A stretch of 21,307 nucleotides of DNA, taken from positions 1-21,307 of the forward strand of contig JANXVQ010000195.1 of the NCBI GenBank assembly GCA_025351545.1, in the 5' to 3' direction. This document shows, in pieces, positions 1 through 8,657 of the stretch (positions are counted from its first letter, which is position 1; the number at the start of each line of letters is the position of its first letter). The position numbers and the translations under genes were made by a program. This DNA comes from Spirosoma sp. (GTDB lineage Bacteria; Bacteroidota; Bacteroidia; Cytophagales; Spirosomataceae). The notes under the pieces were generated by a model, which worked only from the letters and a program-made list of their open reading frames with translations, was not told the origin of the DNA and searched no databases.

Positions 1-2156
1 CGCAACTCATCACGGTATTTCGTTATGAAATAAATTGTGCCATCGGACGATATGCCAAAAGCAATACTGAAAATTAGAATGGTTGACGGTTTCAGGTGAA
101 TACCGCAGAAGCCCATAATCCCGGCTGTCACAATCAGGGGCACGACGCTTGGCAAAATAGCAATCAGACTCAGGCGAATATCGCGTAATAGAATAATCAG
201 AATAGCAGAAACCAGCAGAATAGCCAGCAATGTGCTTTCAGCGAGATTGGTGAGCAGGTAATCGTTACCTCGCGTAAAAACCACGCTGTTGCCCGTAATG
301 TGTACGTCATACTGCTCGGTGGCCGCTGTGCGCTTGCCCGTTTCCCGGTCTATATTGAAAATAGAATCGGCTTTGGGCTGGAGTTCATTTAACAGTTGCG
401 TCGTGCGAACCGTGCCAACATCAGGCATCTGAAAACTAATACGGGTATATTGAAATGTACTGTCCATGTAGGCTTTGAACGCCAGACCTCCACTTGAGTT
501 CTTAGCTCCCTTTAACTGCGGGGCATAACTCGCTAACTGACTAAGTTCAAGAGCACCAGGCAAGGCATAATATTTGGGATCGCCCCCGCGGTAGGACTGA
601 TAGAGAAATTTAACCGCTTCGACTATGGATAGTGGCCGGGTGAATTCGGTATAATTGCCAAATTCACGTTCGAGCAACTTAATTTTAGTTAATGTCTGGG
701 GCGTTAGCACACGGCCGGGGCGTTTGGCATCAATACTCACCTCAAAAGGCATTACGCCCTTAAACCGACTTTCAATAAATTTCAGGTCGGTATAAATCGG
801 GTCGTTTTTGGGTAAATCATCCACGAGGTAACCGATGGGATTGATCTGTAAGGCACCCACAATAGAAACGACCGTTACAAGGCCAATAAACGTATAAATA
901 GCCGGTCGGCGGGTGTGCACCAGTTGGTCAATCCAGTTAAGGAAAAGACTCACTTGTCGACGATCCAAGTGGCCGCGCTGTTTGGCCGTTGGAGTCGATA
1001 AGTAACTGAAAATGAGGGGTATAAGGATGAGTGATATAAAGTACGTTGTCATAATGCCAGACGCAGCCACCAGACCAAATTGCAGTAGGAGGGGGCTTCC
1101 TGTGAAATAAAACACGAAGAAGCCGATGCTCGTCGTAATGTTGGCGAAGAAGGTCGTTTCACCAACTTTCTCCGTTGAAATCGTTAAGGCTTCGTGCTGA
1201 CTGCGTCCCCGGTTCAATTCTTCGTGGTAGCGATTAAGCAGAAAAACAGCGTTCGGTACGCCAATGACTATGATCAAGGGTGGAATCAGACCTGTCAGCA
1301 GTGTGATATCGTAACCCAGTAAAACAATATAGCCAGTTGCCCAAATTACGGCCACAGCCACCACGGCCATTGCCGTTAGTACGACAGTTAGCGACCGGAA
1401 AAAATAAAACAAAATCAAAGCCGTCACCAGGAATGCGAGTCCAAGAAATTGAAACATTTCTTTGCTGACTTTTGCCGAAAATTCCGTGCGAATGTAGGGC
1501 ATGCCTGACATGTGTACTGAACCATCGGATCGTGAACCATCAGATAAGCCAGCGGAACCCGACAGCATATGTCGTTGGCCAAATGAATCGGCTACGGCTT
1601 CGATTTGCCGGACAAGGGCAATCCGGTTTTTCGTGTTTACTACCTTCTGATCGAAGGTGATCGCCATCAGGTGCGCCTGACCACTGCTGTCAGTAACTAA
1701 ACCCCGGTAGAAAGGCAATGCTGCAATTTGTTTACGAAGGCTATCCAAACCAATCTGGGTCGTGAGTGGTCGTGCAATAAGGGGCCGAACACGAAAGGTA
1801 TGAGCCGAATTGTCGCGGATAATGCCGTAGAGATTGGCATTTGATACAACATCTTTTATGCCGTCGATCTGCCGGATTTTCTGACTCAATGCATACCAGT
1901 CGTTGAAAAACTTGAGCTGGTACATACTGTCGGTTTCAATAGCGAGCACCATAACGCTGCCATCTTGCCCGAAGTGCGATTTAAAGGCTTCATATCGTCG
2001 ATAGTCGGGATCTGTAACGGGCAGGATTTTGGCCAACTCGTAAGAAAGTTTGACCTTACTGGCCTGATACCCCATGAAGGCTGTGCCGAGCAGCACAGTA
2101 ATTAGTAAGGCTATTCTACTTTTTAAAATAAGCGAGGAAATACGATGCCAAATCAT
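1..2156 (-). CDS. RND/MMPL-family membrane exporter, partial (3' end off the window)
   Basis: No stop is reached before the left edge, so 718 codons of the N-terminal part are present. The start is the ATG at 2156 (MIWHRISSLIL). Order: one membrane segment at about residues 10-30, a periplasmic domain to about 230, then a block of hydrophobic segments from about 235 to 400. A second membrane helix lies near 430, followed by another large soluble loop, and a second hydrophobic block begins near 640. This duplicated TM1-loop-TM2-6 plan is that of RND-superfamily exporters with MMPL/SSD-type halves (COG1033-like). The fourth helix of the first half reads GVPNAVFLLNRYHEEL (299-314), and the matching helix of the second half reads GISSDGTIYFITKYRDEL (from 701). 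Family knowledge suggests proton-driven export of a lipid or hydrophobic compound. No membrane-fusion or outer-membrane partner is visible, and the substrate is unknown. Confidence 0.85.
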   Translation of the reverse strand, partial: MIWHRISSLILKSRIALLITVLLGTAFMGYQASKVKLSYELAKILPVTDPDYRRYEAFKSHFGQDGSVMVLAIETDSMYQLKFFNDWYALSQKIRQIDGIKDVVSNANLYGIIRDNSAHTFRVRPLIARPLTTQIGLDSLRKQIAALPFYRGLVTDSSGQAHLMAITFDQKVVNTKNRIALVRQIEAVADSFGQRHMLSGSAGLSDGSRSDGSVHMSGMPYIRTEFSAKVSKEMFQFLGLAFLVTALILFYFFRSLTVVLTAMAVVAVAVIWATGYIVLLGYDITLLTGLIPPLIIVIGVPNAVFLLNRYHEELNRGRSQHEALTISTEKVGETTFFANITTSIGFFVFYFTGSPLLLQFGLVAASGIMTTYFISLILIPLIFSYLSTPTAKQRGHLDRRQVSLFLNWIDQLVHTRRPAIYTFIGLVTVVSIVGALQINPIGYLVDDLPKNDPIYTDLKFIESRFKGVMPFEVSIDAKRPGRVLTPQTLTKIKLLEREFGNYTEFTRPLSIVEAVKFLYQSYRGGDPKYYALPGALELSQLASYAPQLKGAKNSSGGLAFKAYMDSTFQYTRISFQMPDVGTVRTTQLLNELQPKADSIFNIDRETGKRTAATEQYDVHITGNSVVFTRGNDYLLTNLAESTLLAILLVSAILIILLRDIRLSLIAILPSVVPLIVTAGIMGFCGIHLKPSTILIFSIAFGISSDGTIYFITKYRDEL

Positions 2157-2525
2157 ATCTGATTAACGCGGAATAAGCCCCGAAAGGTACGTACAAACGC
2201 TGGCGGGTTGGTAATGGGAATGGAGGTTAGAAATAGGACACTGGTTTGTTTGAATGACTCTTATCTACCGGAAAATCAGGACAGATAACTTTCTCAAGTA
2301 TAGACTCTGCTCCCGATTGGCGCGGCTATTTTGACGAATGGAAAATTATAAGTCATTTTCAATAGAAAATAGGCTAAAAGTTATGATTGAGATTATAATA
2401 TTTGCTTATCGTATATAAATAAGTAACGATACGATTAAAACATTTCGTTAAACCAAACAAAAGGCTCTCTAAATTGATTATACATATAGACATTACAATA
2501 TTCTTCATTTGCTAACTCACCGGTT
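2157..2525. other. Divergent intergenic region between the exporter and glycosyltransferase genes
   Basis: Gene-free, becoming very AT-rich from about 2340. It must hold the start signals for the minus-strand exporter and the plus-strand glycosyltransferase. I found no full TAnnTTTG match. The nearest is TAATATTTG at about 2396-2404, which has one extra spacer base and no clear TTG 17-23 bases upstream. GAAAAT/ATTTTC inverted repeats overlap at 2341-2370 (arms of 6), too short to call a regulatory site. No convincing small ORF. Confidence 0.5.
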
Positions 2526-4892
2526 ATGATAACTCATATGAACCGCCCCGGTATGACATCCTATCGGAATGCTGATCAGGCAGAAACGGACGCACCAGTA
2601 TGGGGCAATAATCCTAAGAATGTAGCTTTTATTGGCGACTACCTGCCCCGTCAATGTGGCATTGCTACCTTCACTTCTGATCTATATAACTCATATAATT
2701 CGTTTATTTCAGACTCTAAAGCGCTGGTTGTATCGGTTAATGACACACCCGAAGGCTATGACTATCCGGGTGAAGTACGGTATGATTTCTACCAGCATGA
2801 CCAGGCAGCTTACCGCAAAGCGGCCGAGTTTCTGAATTCAAAAGATGTCGATGTTGTCTGCTTACAACACGAATATGGCATTTATGGGGGACCGGCTGGC
2901 AATTATATTCTGACTCTCTTGCGCAACCTTACGATGCCCATCGTAACTACCTTTCATACGATCCTGAAAGACCCGAATGAAGACCAGTTGCTCGTGCTGA
3001 AAAGCATAGCCGATTTGTCGTCGCGGGTGGTTTGTATGTCGGAGAAGGGTCGGAATTTTCTGATAAATATTTACGAAATTCCTGAAGAGAAAATCGACCT
3101 TATCCCGCATGGTATTCCCAATATGCCCTTTGTCGATCCGCATTTTTATAAGGATAAATTCGGAATGGAGGGCAAGCAAACACTGCTGACATTTGGTCTG
3201 CTATCGCCTAATAAAGGCATTGAAAACGTGATTCGGGCTTTGCCCCGCATTGTGGAGCAGTATCCGAATGTAGTCTATATGGTGTTGGGGGCTACACACC
3301 CGAATCTGGTGAAAAATGAAGGCGAAGCCTATCGTGACAGCTTGAAAAAACTGGCCAGCGATTGTGGTGTTCGCGATCATGTGCGGTTCTATAATCAGTT
3401 TGTTGAGTTAGATGGTCTGCTGGAATATTTGGGGGCCGCTGATATTTACCTGACTCCTTACTTAAATCCGGCGCAGATTACGTCGGGAACGTTATCATAC
3501 GCATTTGGATGCGGGAAAGCCGTAGTTTCCACACCTTACTGGCATGCAGAAGAACTTCTGGCCGATGGTCGGGGTATTCTGGTGCCATTTGGCGATTCAG
3601 AAGCCATTGCCACTGAGATCATCAACCTGCTTAGCGACGAATCGACGCGTCATCAGATGCGCAAGAAGGCTTACCTGATGGGTCGCGAGATGATTTGGGA
3701 ACGCGTAATTCAAACCTATGCCGACTCGTTTGCCCATGCCCGGCAGGAGCGCATGAGCACGGTCAATACCCAGGGAGTATACACAGTGGGCGCACACAGT
3801 AGTTCAGTTTTTAAATTGCCCACCCTTCGACTCGACCATTTATTTCGATTAACCGACTCTACAGGTATTATCCAGCATGCCCGTCATCACTTGCCTTTTT
3901 ATGAAGAAGGCTATTGTACAGACGATAACGCTCGTGCCCTTATTCTGGCATTGACTATTCAAAGTGCTGGATTGAGTGACCAGAAACTGGCGAAAGCGGC
4001 CGATAATTACTGCGCCTTTATCAACCACGCTTACACCGATGAGTATCACCGTTTTCGTAATTTTATGAGTTACGACCGGCGCTGGCTCGAAGAGTTTGGC
4101 TCGGATGACAGCACAGGGCGCACGATTTGGGCCCTTGGTACGTGTATTGGTCAATCATCTGACCGTAACACAGTTACGTGGGCTATGAGCTTATTTGAGA
4201 AGGTGTTGCCAACGGTAGTGTCAATGGCCTCGCCCCGTTCCTGGGCCTTTGCTTTATTGGGTATTTACGAATACCAGAAGAAATTTAATGATGACCGACT
4301 GGCCAAAAATATTGAGCGCCAGTTGCTCGATAAACTAACATTCCGCTACACTGAAACCGCGACCGATGAGTGGCCCTGGTTTGAAAATACGCTGTCGTAT
4401 GACAATGCCGTTCTGGCTCATGTTATGATTCGGTCGGGTAACGAACAGCTGGTTAGCCTTGGGCTTAATTCGTTGCGGTGGCTTGTAGATTTGCAAACTG
4501 CTCCAAACAGCCACTTTCAGCCTATTGGCTCAAATGGTTTTTATACGAAAGGCCAGACCCGCGCTTATTTTGATCAGCAGCCTCTGGAAGCCCAAAGTAC
4601 GCTGTCGGCCTGTCTGGCAGCTTTCGCCATAACGGGTGATGAGGAATGGCATCGCACGGGCATACGAATTTTCAAATGGTTTTCGGGATTCAATGATTTA
4701 GGCTTGCCCCTGTATGACCAGCAAACGGGTGGTTGTCGTGATGGATTGCATATTGATCGCGTAAATCAAAATCAGGGTGCTGAGTCCACATTGTCGTATT
4801 TATTAGCTTTAGCCGAACTCTACACCGTGCAAAAACAACTGCCTAAATCAAAACCGGTAAATGTATTTATGCCCGCTTTGATGAATGAGTAG
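2526..4892 (+). CDS. GT4-type glycosyltransferase with fused C-terminal alpha/alpha-barrel-like region
   Basis: 788 aa, cytoplasmic (no signal peptide or membrane helix). Residues about 30-410 form a GT-B glycosyltransferase. The N-terminal Rossmann strand is VAFIGDYLPRQCGIATFTSD, DVVCLQHEYGIYGG follows, and the second half has LLTFGLLSPNKGIENVIRAL and STPYWHAEELLADGRG. The position normally held by the GT4 EX7E pair reads Q317-ITSGTLS-Y325, so both acidic residues are replaced. From about 430 to 780 lies a helix-rich region with GYCTDDNARAL (462-472), WPWFEN (616-621) and NQGAEST (749-755). It resembles alpha/alpha-barrel carbohydrate enzymes, but I cannot name its activity. GH130 follows 132 bp downstream, so the two probably act on the same glycan. 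Start ATG 2526 is the longest option; Met5 or Met10 are possible. Acceptor and sugar donor are unknown. Confidence 0.85.
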   Translation: MITHMNRPGMTSYRNADQAETDAPVWGNNPKNVAFIGDYLPRQCGIATFTSDLYNSYNSFISDSKALVVSVNDTPEGYDYPGEVRYDFYQHDQAAYRKAAEFLNSKDVDVVCLQHEYGIYGGPAGNYILTLLRNLTMPIVTTFHTILKDPNEDQLLVLKSIADLSSRVVCMSEKGRNFLINIYEIPEEKIDLIPHGIPNMPFVDPHFYKDKFGMEGKQTLLTFGLLSPNKGIENVIRALPRIVEQYPNVVYMVLGATHPNLVKNEGEAYRDSLKKLASDCGVRDHVRFYNQFVELDGLLEYLGAADIYLTPYLNPAQITSGTLSYAFGCGKAVVSTPYWHAEELLADGRGILVPFGDSEAIATEIINLLSDESTRHQMRKKAYLMGREMIWERVIQTYADSFAHARQERMSTVNTQGVYTVGAHSSSVFKLPTLRLDHLFRLTDSTGIIQHARHHLPFYEEGYCTDDNARALILALTIQSAGLSDQKLAKAADNYCAFINHAYTDEYHRFRNFMSYDRRWLEEFGSDDSTGRTIWALGTCIGQSSDRNTVTWAMSLFEKVLPTVVSMASPRSWAFALLGIYEYQKKFNDDRLAKNIERQLLDKLTFRYTETATDEWPWFENTLSYDNAVLAHVMIRSGNEQLVSLGLNSLRWLVDLQTAPNSHFQPIGSNGFYTKGQTRAYFDQQPLEAQSTLSACLAAFAITGDEEWHRTGIRIFKWFSGFNDLGLPLYDQQTGGCRDGLHIDRVNQNQGAESTLSYLLALAELYTVQKQLPKSKPVNVFMPALMNE

Positions 4893-5024
4893 CTAAAGGA
4901 AGGATAATAAGTTAGTGCGTGATCAAGTTGTAAAAGAGTACGTGTTATGTCAAGTAATATTTACTGTACATGCACTTAGAATTTGTTGCCTGCTATTCGA
5001 TTACTTACTAACTTATTGATACTA

Positions 5025-6512
5025 ATGAGTATAAAAGCCATTCGCACTGGCATTGTTCTTCGGCCCGACCCGACTCGTGTTCTGTTTCGTCCTTTCGATT
5101 TGGGAAGTACAACCCGAACACTGAAAATCGTCGCTCGGGTTGGCGGTATGACCGATGAAGAAGCCGAACAAAAACTTGATGAAGTTATTCGGGAATTTGG
5201 TGGTCGCCATTATAAACTTGAACGATTTTTATTAAACCGATTTGAGCAAATAAAGAGCCATTTGTTAACAGATGAACCGCTTACCGAAGATAGGAAGCTA
5301 CTGTTGGGTGCGTATTTCACCATGGAATACTCGCTTGAATCGGCTGCATTGTTCAACCCATCTATGATCTGGCATCCCGACCAGACCAACGTTCCACCCG
5401 GTTTTAAACGGTTTATTCTCAGTTTGCGGGCCACAGGAGAGGGACACGTTTCGTCAATCTCATTTCGTATGGGCTATATTGACGAGGTTGGAAAAATCGT
5501 TTTAAGGCAGCCTTCCCGTTATGTAACGGCTCCCGAAAATGTGCCAAATCATCTGTTCAATCGGATGCTGTTTGAGCGTAAACTATATGAGTTGCGGCTG
5601 GAAAATAGTATTCAGGAAAAAATGATGGCTGGCCTGGGTGACGAATTTAGTCTGGCTGAACTCGAAGCGCAGATAAAACGGGTATTGGCGCAGTTTCGTT
5701 ATAATGCTGAATACGAAACCATTTCGAGTGGATTACTGGCCCTGGCAAAGTCGAATTACGAAATCCACTTTGAAGATGATCAGAGTTTAGATGAGCGGTG
5801 CATTTTTCCAAACTCACCCAATGAAACAAACGGTATCGAAGATGCTCGTTTTGTGCAGTTCACCGACGATGACGGCCAGATAACCTATTACGCCACTTAC
5901 ACCGCTTATAACGGTAAAGTCACGTTCCCGCAACTGCTTGAAACGAAAGACTTTACCCATTTTAATGTTAGCACGCTTAATGGGGCCGAAGTTTCCAATA
6001 AAGGAATGGCTTTGTTTCCGCGTAAAATCAATGGTAAATATGCCATGATTTCGCGGCAGGATGGTGAGAATATCTACCTGATGTACTCCGATGATTTGTA
6101 CTTCTGGCAAACGAAAGAGTTGCTTCTCAAGCCTACCTATAACTGGGAATATGTACAATTGGGTAACTGTGGTTCGCCCATTGAGACCGAAGCTGGTTGG
6201 CTGGTGCTGAGTCATGGTGTTGGGCCAATGCGGAAATACGCCATTGGCGCTTTCCTGCTTGATATCAACGATCCATCCAAAGTTATTGGCCGGACTACAG
6301 AACCAATCCTGAGTCCCGACGAAAATGAGCGTGAAGGCTACGTGCCAAATGTAGTCTATAGTTGTGGGGGTCTTATCAACAAGGGTGAATTGATTATTCC
6401 TTATGCCATGGCCGACTATGCCAGCAGTTTCGCAACGGTAAATGTAGCTGAGCTCCTGGCTGAATTAATGGGAAAATCTGTCCCGGTATCACAGGAATCA
6501 GCTTTGTCATAA
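5025..6512 (+). CDS. GH130-family glycoside phosphorylase/hydrolase
   Basis: 495 aa, no signal peptide, so it acts in the cytoplasm. The ATG at 5025 (MSIKAIRTGIVLRPDP) is preferred over an in-frame TTG at 4983, because family homology begins here. Residues 1-200 contain an N-terminal helical extension, followed by a five-bladed beta-propeller. Recognisable GH130 blocks are GIEDARF (270-276, D273 at the expected catalytic Asp, with A274 where most members have Pro), YATYTAYNG, K338-YAMISR344, PIETEAGWLVLSHGVG (H397) and REGYVPNVVYSCGG (436-449). The retained Arg, Lys and His fit the phosphate-binding set of the phosphorylases better than the hydrolytic subgroup. Known GH130 enzymes act mostly on beta-mannosides, releasing mannose 1-phosphate. 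The tandem GT4 gene suggests turnover of an intracellular mannosyl compound (inference). The stop codon overlaps the start of a 28-bp inverted repeat. Confidence 0.88.
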   Translation: MSIKAIRTGIVLRPDPTRVLFRPFDLGSTTRTLKIVARVGGMTDEEAEQKLDEVIREFGGRHYKLERFLLNRFEQIKSHLLTDEPLTEDRKLLLGAYFTMEYSLESAALFNPSMIWHPDQTNVPPGFKRFILSLRATGEGHVSSISFRMGYIDEVGKIVLRQPSRYVTAPENVPNHLFNRMLFERKLYELRLENSIQEKMMAGLGDEFSLAELEAQIKRVLAQFRYNAEYETISSGLLALAKSNYEIHFEDDQSLDERCIFPNSPNETNGIEDARFVQFTDDDGQITYYATYTAYNGKVTFPQLLETKDFTHFNVSTLNGAEVSNKGMALFPRKINGKYAMISRQDGENIYLMYSDDLYFWQTKELLLKPTYNWEYVQLGNCGSPIETEAGWLVLSHGVGPMRKYAIGAFLLDINDPSKVIGRTTEPILSPDENEREGYVPNVVYSCGGLINKGELIIPYAMADYASSFATVNVAELLAELMGKSVPVSQESALS

Positions 6513-6570
6513 TCTGTTACAACAAAATGAGCCTGCCATTTATGGCAGGCTCATTTTGTTGTAACAGATT
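6511..6570. terminator. Bidirectional terminator, perfect 28-bp inverted repeat
   Basis: Arms 6511-6538 and 6543-6570 are perfectly complementary around a 4-base loop (TTTA). The GC-rich core is GAGCCTGCCA/TGGCAGGCTC, flanked outward by A-rich and T-rich arms, so it can terminate both the GH130 transcript and the convergent DUF1735-SusD-SusC operon. The repeat begins inside the GH130 TAA stop and ends 10 bases from the stop of the minus-strand gene. Confidence 0.9.
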
Positions 6571-6579
6571 TATTTTTGC

Positions 6580-7098
6580 CTATTTAGTAAGCGAAATTAC
6601 CAGAATCTGCGTATGGTAATTGGCGCTGATTACTACATTGCCAGGTACCGTAATAATGCTGATCGGTAAGGCATACGGGCCACCGGTAGCCGGAACCTGA
6701 GTGCCTGCGAAGTTCACATTAACCGTGGCAATACGTTGGCCGGAGGCAATGGTCACCATCGGATTTGTCAACTGGTAAGCGGCCGCTGGCAAAATTTTAT
6801 ACGCCGTTTTATATGTCGTATTATAAGCCGTCAAAGCTGCCTGATCAATCGCGACAGTTATAGGCATATCCTGCGTTGGGGGATTGGGCGACGCGATATT
6901 TATGTCCACCGGCGCAACAAGCTTGGCGCTGGTTGCTGATATAGCCACTGTTTTTAGAATGCTCCGATTGGCTACGTATGGAATTTCGGCGACATAACCA
7001 GCACTGGCGAAATCAACAAAGTGTTCGTCATCTTTAAGGCACGAAGTAAGTCCAACTGCCAAACTCGCGGCCACGATAATATTGAATAACTTGTTCAT
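6580..7098 (-). CDS. Small surface lipoprotein with DUF1735 domain (SusE-position protein)
   Basis: 172 aa from ATG 7098 (MNKLFNIIVAASLAVGLTSC). An upstream in-frame extension to 7164 runs into the SusD gene and would bury the signal peptide. The lipobox is LTSC with Cys20. The residues after it, LKDDE, match the K-D/E-rich surface-export signal of Bacteroidota lipoproteins, so outer-leaflet display is likely. The rest is a single beta-rich domain of the DUF1735 type (FVDFASAGYVAEIPY..., TVAIDQAALTAYN, YQLTNPMVTIASGQRIATVNV). Such domains usually form the N-terminus of larger SusE-like glycan-binding proteins; here it stands alone. Third gene of the SusC-SusD operon, 25 bp after SusD. Likely role: accessory binding subunit of the uptake complex (inference). 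Confidence 0.8.
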   Translation of the reverse strand: MNKLFNIIVAASLAVGLTSCLKDDEHFVDFASAGYVAEIPYVANRSILKTVAISATSAKLVAPVDINIASPNPPTQDMPITVAIDQAALTAYNTTYKTAYKILPAAAYQLTNPMVTIASGQRIATVNVNFAGTQVPATGGPYALPISIITVPGNVVISANYHTQILVISLTK

Positions 7099-7123
7099 GG
7101 TTTTTGCTTGTTTTGGGTAGGCA

Positions 7124-8635
7124 TTATTTCTCCCAGAAGATTTTGCTTGTAAACTGATTAACATTTCCTTGAGCGGCTACATTCGACGCGTTGGTGCTAT
7201 ACTCCGAGGTGGGGTAAAGCAGACGGTTCGGAATTTGCTTCACTGTCGTGCTTGGGTCCACCGAAATAGGAACCGTGGCGGGTAAACCTAAACGGCGGTA
7301 ATCAGACCAGGCTTCAAACGGGGCCGTTCCATTTTCTGATGCCCATTTCTGAGTAATGATCGCTTCGATCTTATTGGCCGATGCATCCCAGTTTACATTG
7401 TTCACGCCAGCCTGTGAATAATATGTTGTTGCCTCTGCCGCCGTGCGCCCTGCATTGACAAACGACTCGGCAATCGCCGATTGATACAGAGTTTTTGGAT
7501 TGCCCGTAATCCAGCCACGCTGTGCGGCTTCTGCCTGCATAAACAGACTTTCGTGCGATTGCAAAATTGGGGAGTTTTGGTCGACACTTTTTAATATGCC
7601 CGGGCCTATATCAGATACCTGGCTATTTACCAATACATCGGTCGTACCAAAATAAGTACCGTTGAAATTAGTCGTGGTGCCCGTTACCGGTTTGTAATAA
7701 GCGTTTAAACGAGGATCGCTTGTACTTTTATAAAAGGTAATCCCATATAAATTGCCCTTGTACTGGTTATTAAGCGTTGTTGGGTTACCATTGATCGCGT
7801 AGAAGGCGCCATAAAGTGGATTCTGTAGGTTTTGTGAATTTGAATAACCCGGATTCACACTCGCGTTTTCGCCCGCGCCCAGAAAACCATAACCCGATGT
7901 TTTGATCGTAGCTAACTGCGTTTGAATAAACGACGCCCGGTCGGATTTTTCCGACTGACGAAGCAACATGCGCAACTTAAGCGTGTTGCCAAACTTGAGC
8001 CACTTGCTGATATCACCCTGAAACATGATATCGTTTGGTCCGGGATTGAGCGTACCATCACCTTTAGCCAGCAGAGCCATGCCTGCGTCAATTTGCTTAA
8101 ACAGGTCATCATAGATAGCCTGCGATTTGTCGTAAGCAGGCAGAATGTTCGATGTACCCTGTAGGGCTGATGTATAAGGAACATCGCCATATGTGTCTAC
8201 CAGAAGCTGAAAATGCAGAGCCTTCATGATTTTAGCCATACCCTGCAAAAGTGGCTGACCCAACGTAGCGGCCTGATTATCTACATAATTGTAGTTTTTC
8301 AGATTAAGATAAGCCGTCGACCATATGCTGTTGTTGAATCCTTGCGTAAACTGGTAATTCTTGTCTGATGTAGCAATCGAATAGTTGCCGCTCCAGTTCC
8401 AGTAGCCCATCCACAAATTCAAAAAGTAAAAGCTACCGGCGGTACTTCCGGGAGGAACGTTTCCCGTAAGATACCAGCCCGTTGTGGCCAGCGCATCGGG
8501 TAATACCAGTTGCGGAGTGGCCGCCGTTACCTGGTTCGGGTTATTATTAACGTCGAGGTAGTCGCTCTTGCAGCCCGTTACTACGGCCAGCAGTACAGCC
8601 AGAATACCCGTTGATAGTCGTTTTATATAAATCAT
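7124..8635 (-). CDS. SusD/RagB-family outer-membrane lipoprotein (SusD-like 2 type)
   Basis: 503 aa from ATG 8635 (MIYIKRLSTGILAVLLAVVTGC), Cys22 of the lipobox being the lipidated residue. A 37-codon upstream extension would overlap the SusC gene and lacks a signal peptide at its end, so it is rejected. After Cys comes KSDYLDVNNNPNQVTAATPQLVLPDAL, the typical opening of SusD-like 2 proteins. Further signatures are LLQGMAKIMKALHFQLLVDTYGDVPYTSAL (TPR-helix core, about 165-195), a middle GDISKWLKFGNTLKLRMLLR block, and the C-terminal PFEAWSDYRRLGLP...LLYPTSEYSTNASNV block. It should cap the partner SusC barrel on the cell surface and bind the ligand. 22 bp downstream of SusC. The substrate is not deducible. 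Confidence 0.93.
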   Translation of the reverse strand: MIYIKRLSTGILAVLLAVVTGCKSDYLDVNNNPNQVTAATPQLVLPDALATTGWYLTGNVPPGSTAGSFYFLNLWMGYWNWSGNYSIATSDKNYQFTQGFNNSIWSTAYLNLKNYNYVDNQAATLGQPLLQGMAKIMKALHFQLLVDTYGDVPYTSALQGTSNILPAYDKSQAIYDDLFKQIDAGMALLAKGDGTLNPGPNDIMFQGDISKWLKFGNTLKLRMLLRQSEKSDRASFIQTQLATIKTSGYGFLGAGENASVNPGYSNSQNLQNPLYGAFYAINGNPTTLNNQYKGNLYGITFYKSTSDPRLNAYYKPVTGTTTNFNGTYFGTTDVLVNSQVSDIGPGILKSVDQNSPILQSHESLFMQAEAAQRGWITGNPKTLYQSAIAESFVNAGRTAAEATTYYSQAGVNNVNWDASANKIEAIITQKWASENGTAPFEAWSDYRRLGLPATVPISVDPSTTVKQIPNRLLYPTSEYSTNASNVAAQGNVNQFTSKIFWEK

Positions 8636-8657
8636 TGTTAGTTGCTGAATTAAGTGG

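Noticed and set aside
4977..4985. TAGAATTTG before GH130, and similar TAATATTTG before the GT4 gene, as promoter -7 elements
   Set aside because: Both have three instead of two spacer bases and lack a TTG at a suitable distance upstream.
4983..5024. TTG start giving 14 extra residues on the GH130 protein
   Set aside because: The family N-terminus begins at MSIKAI; TTG is a weak start and the extra residues look like untranslated leader.
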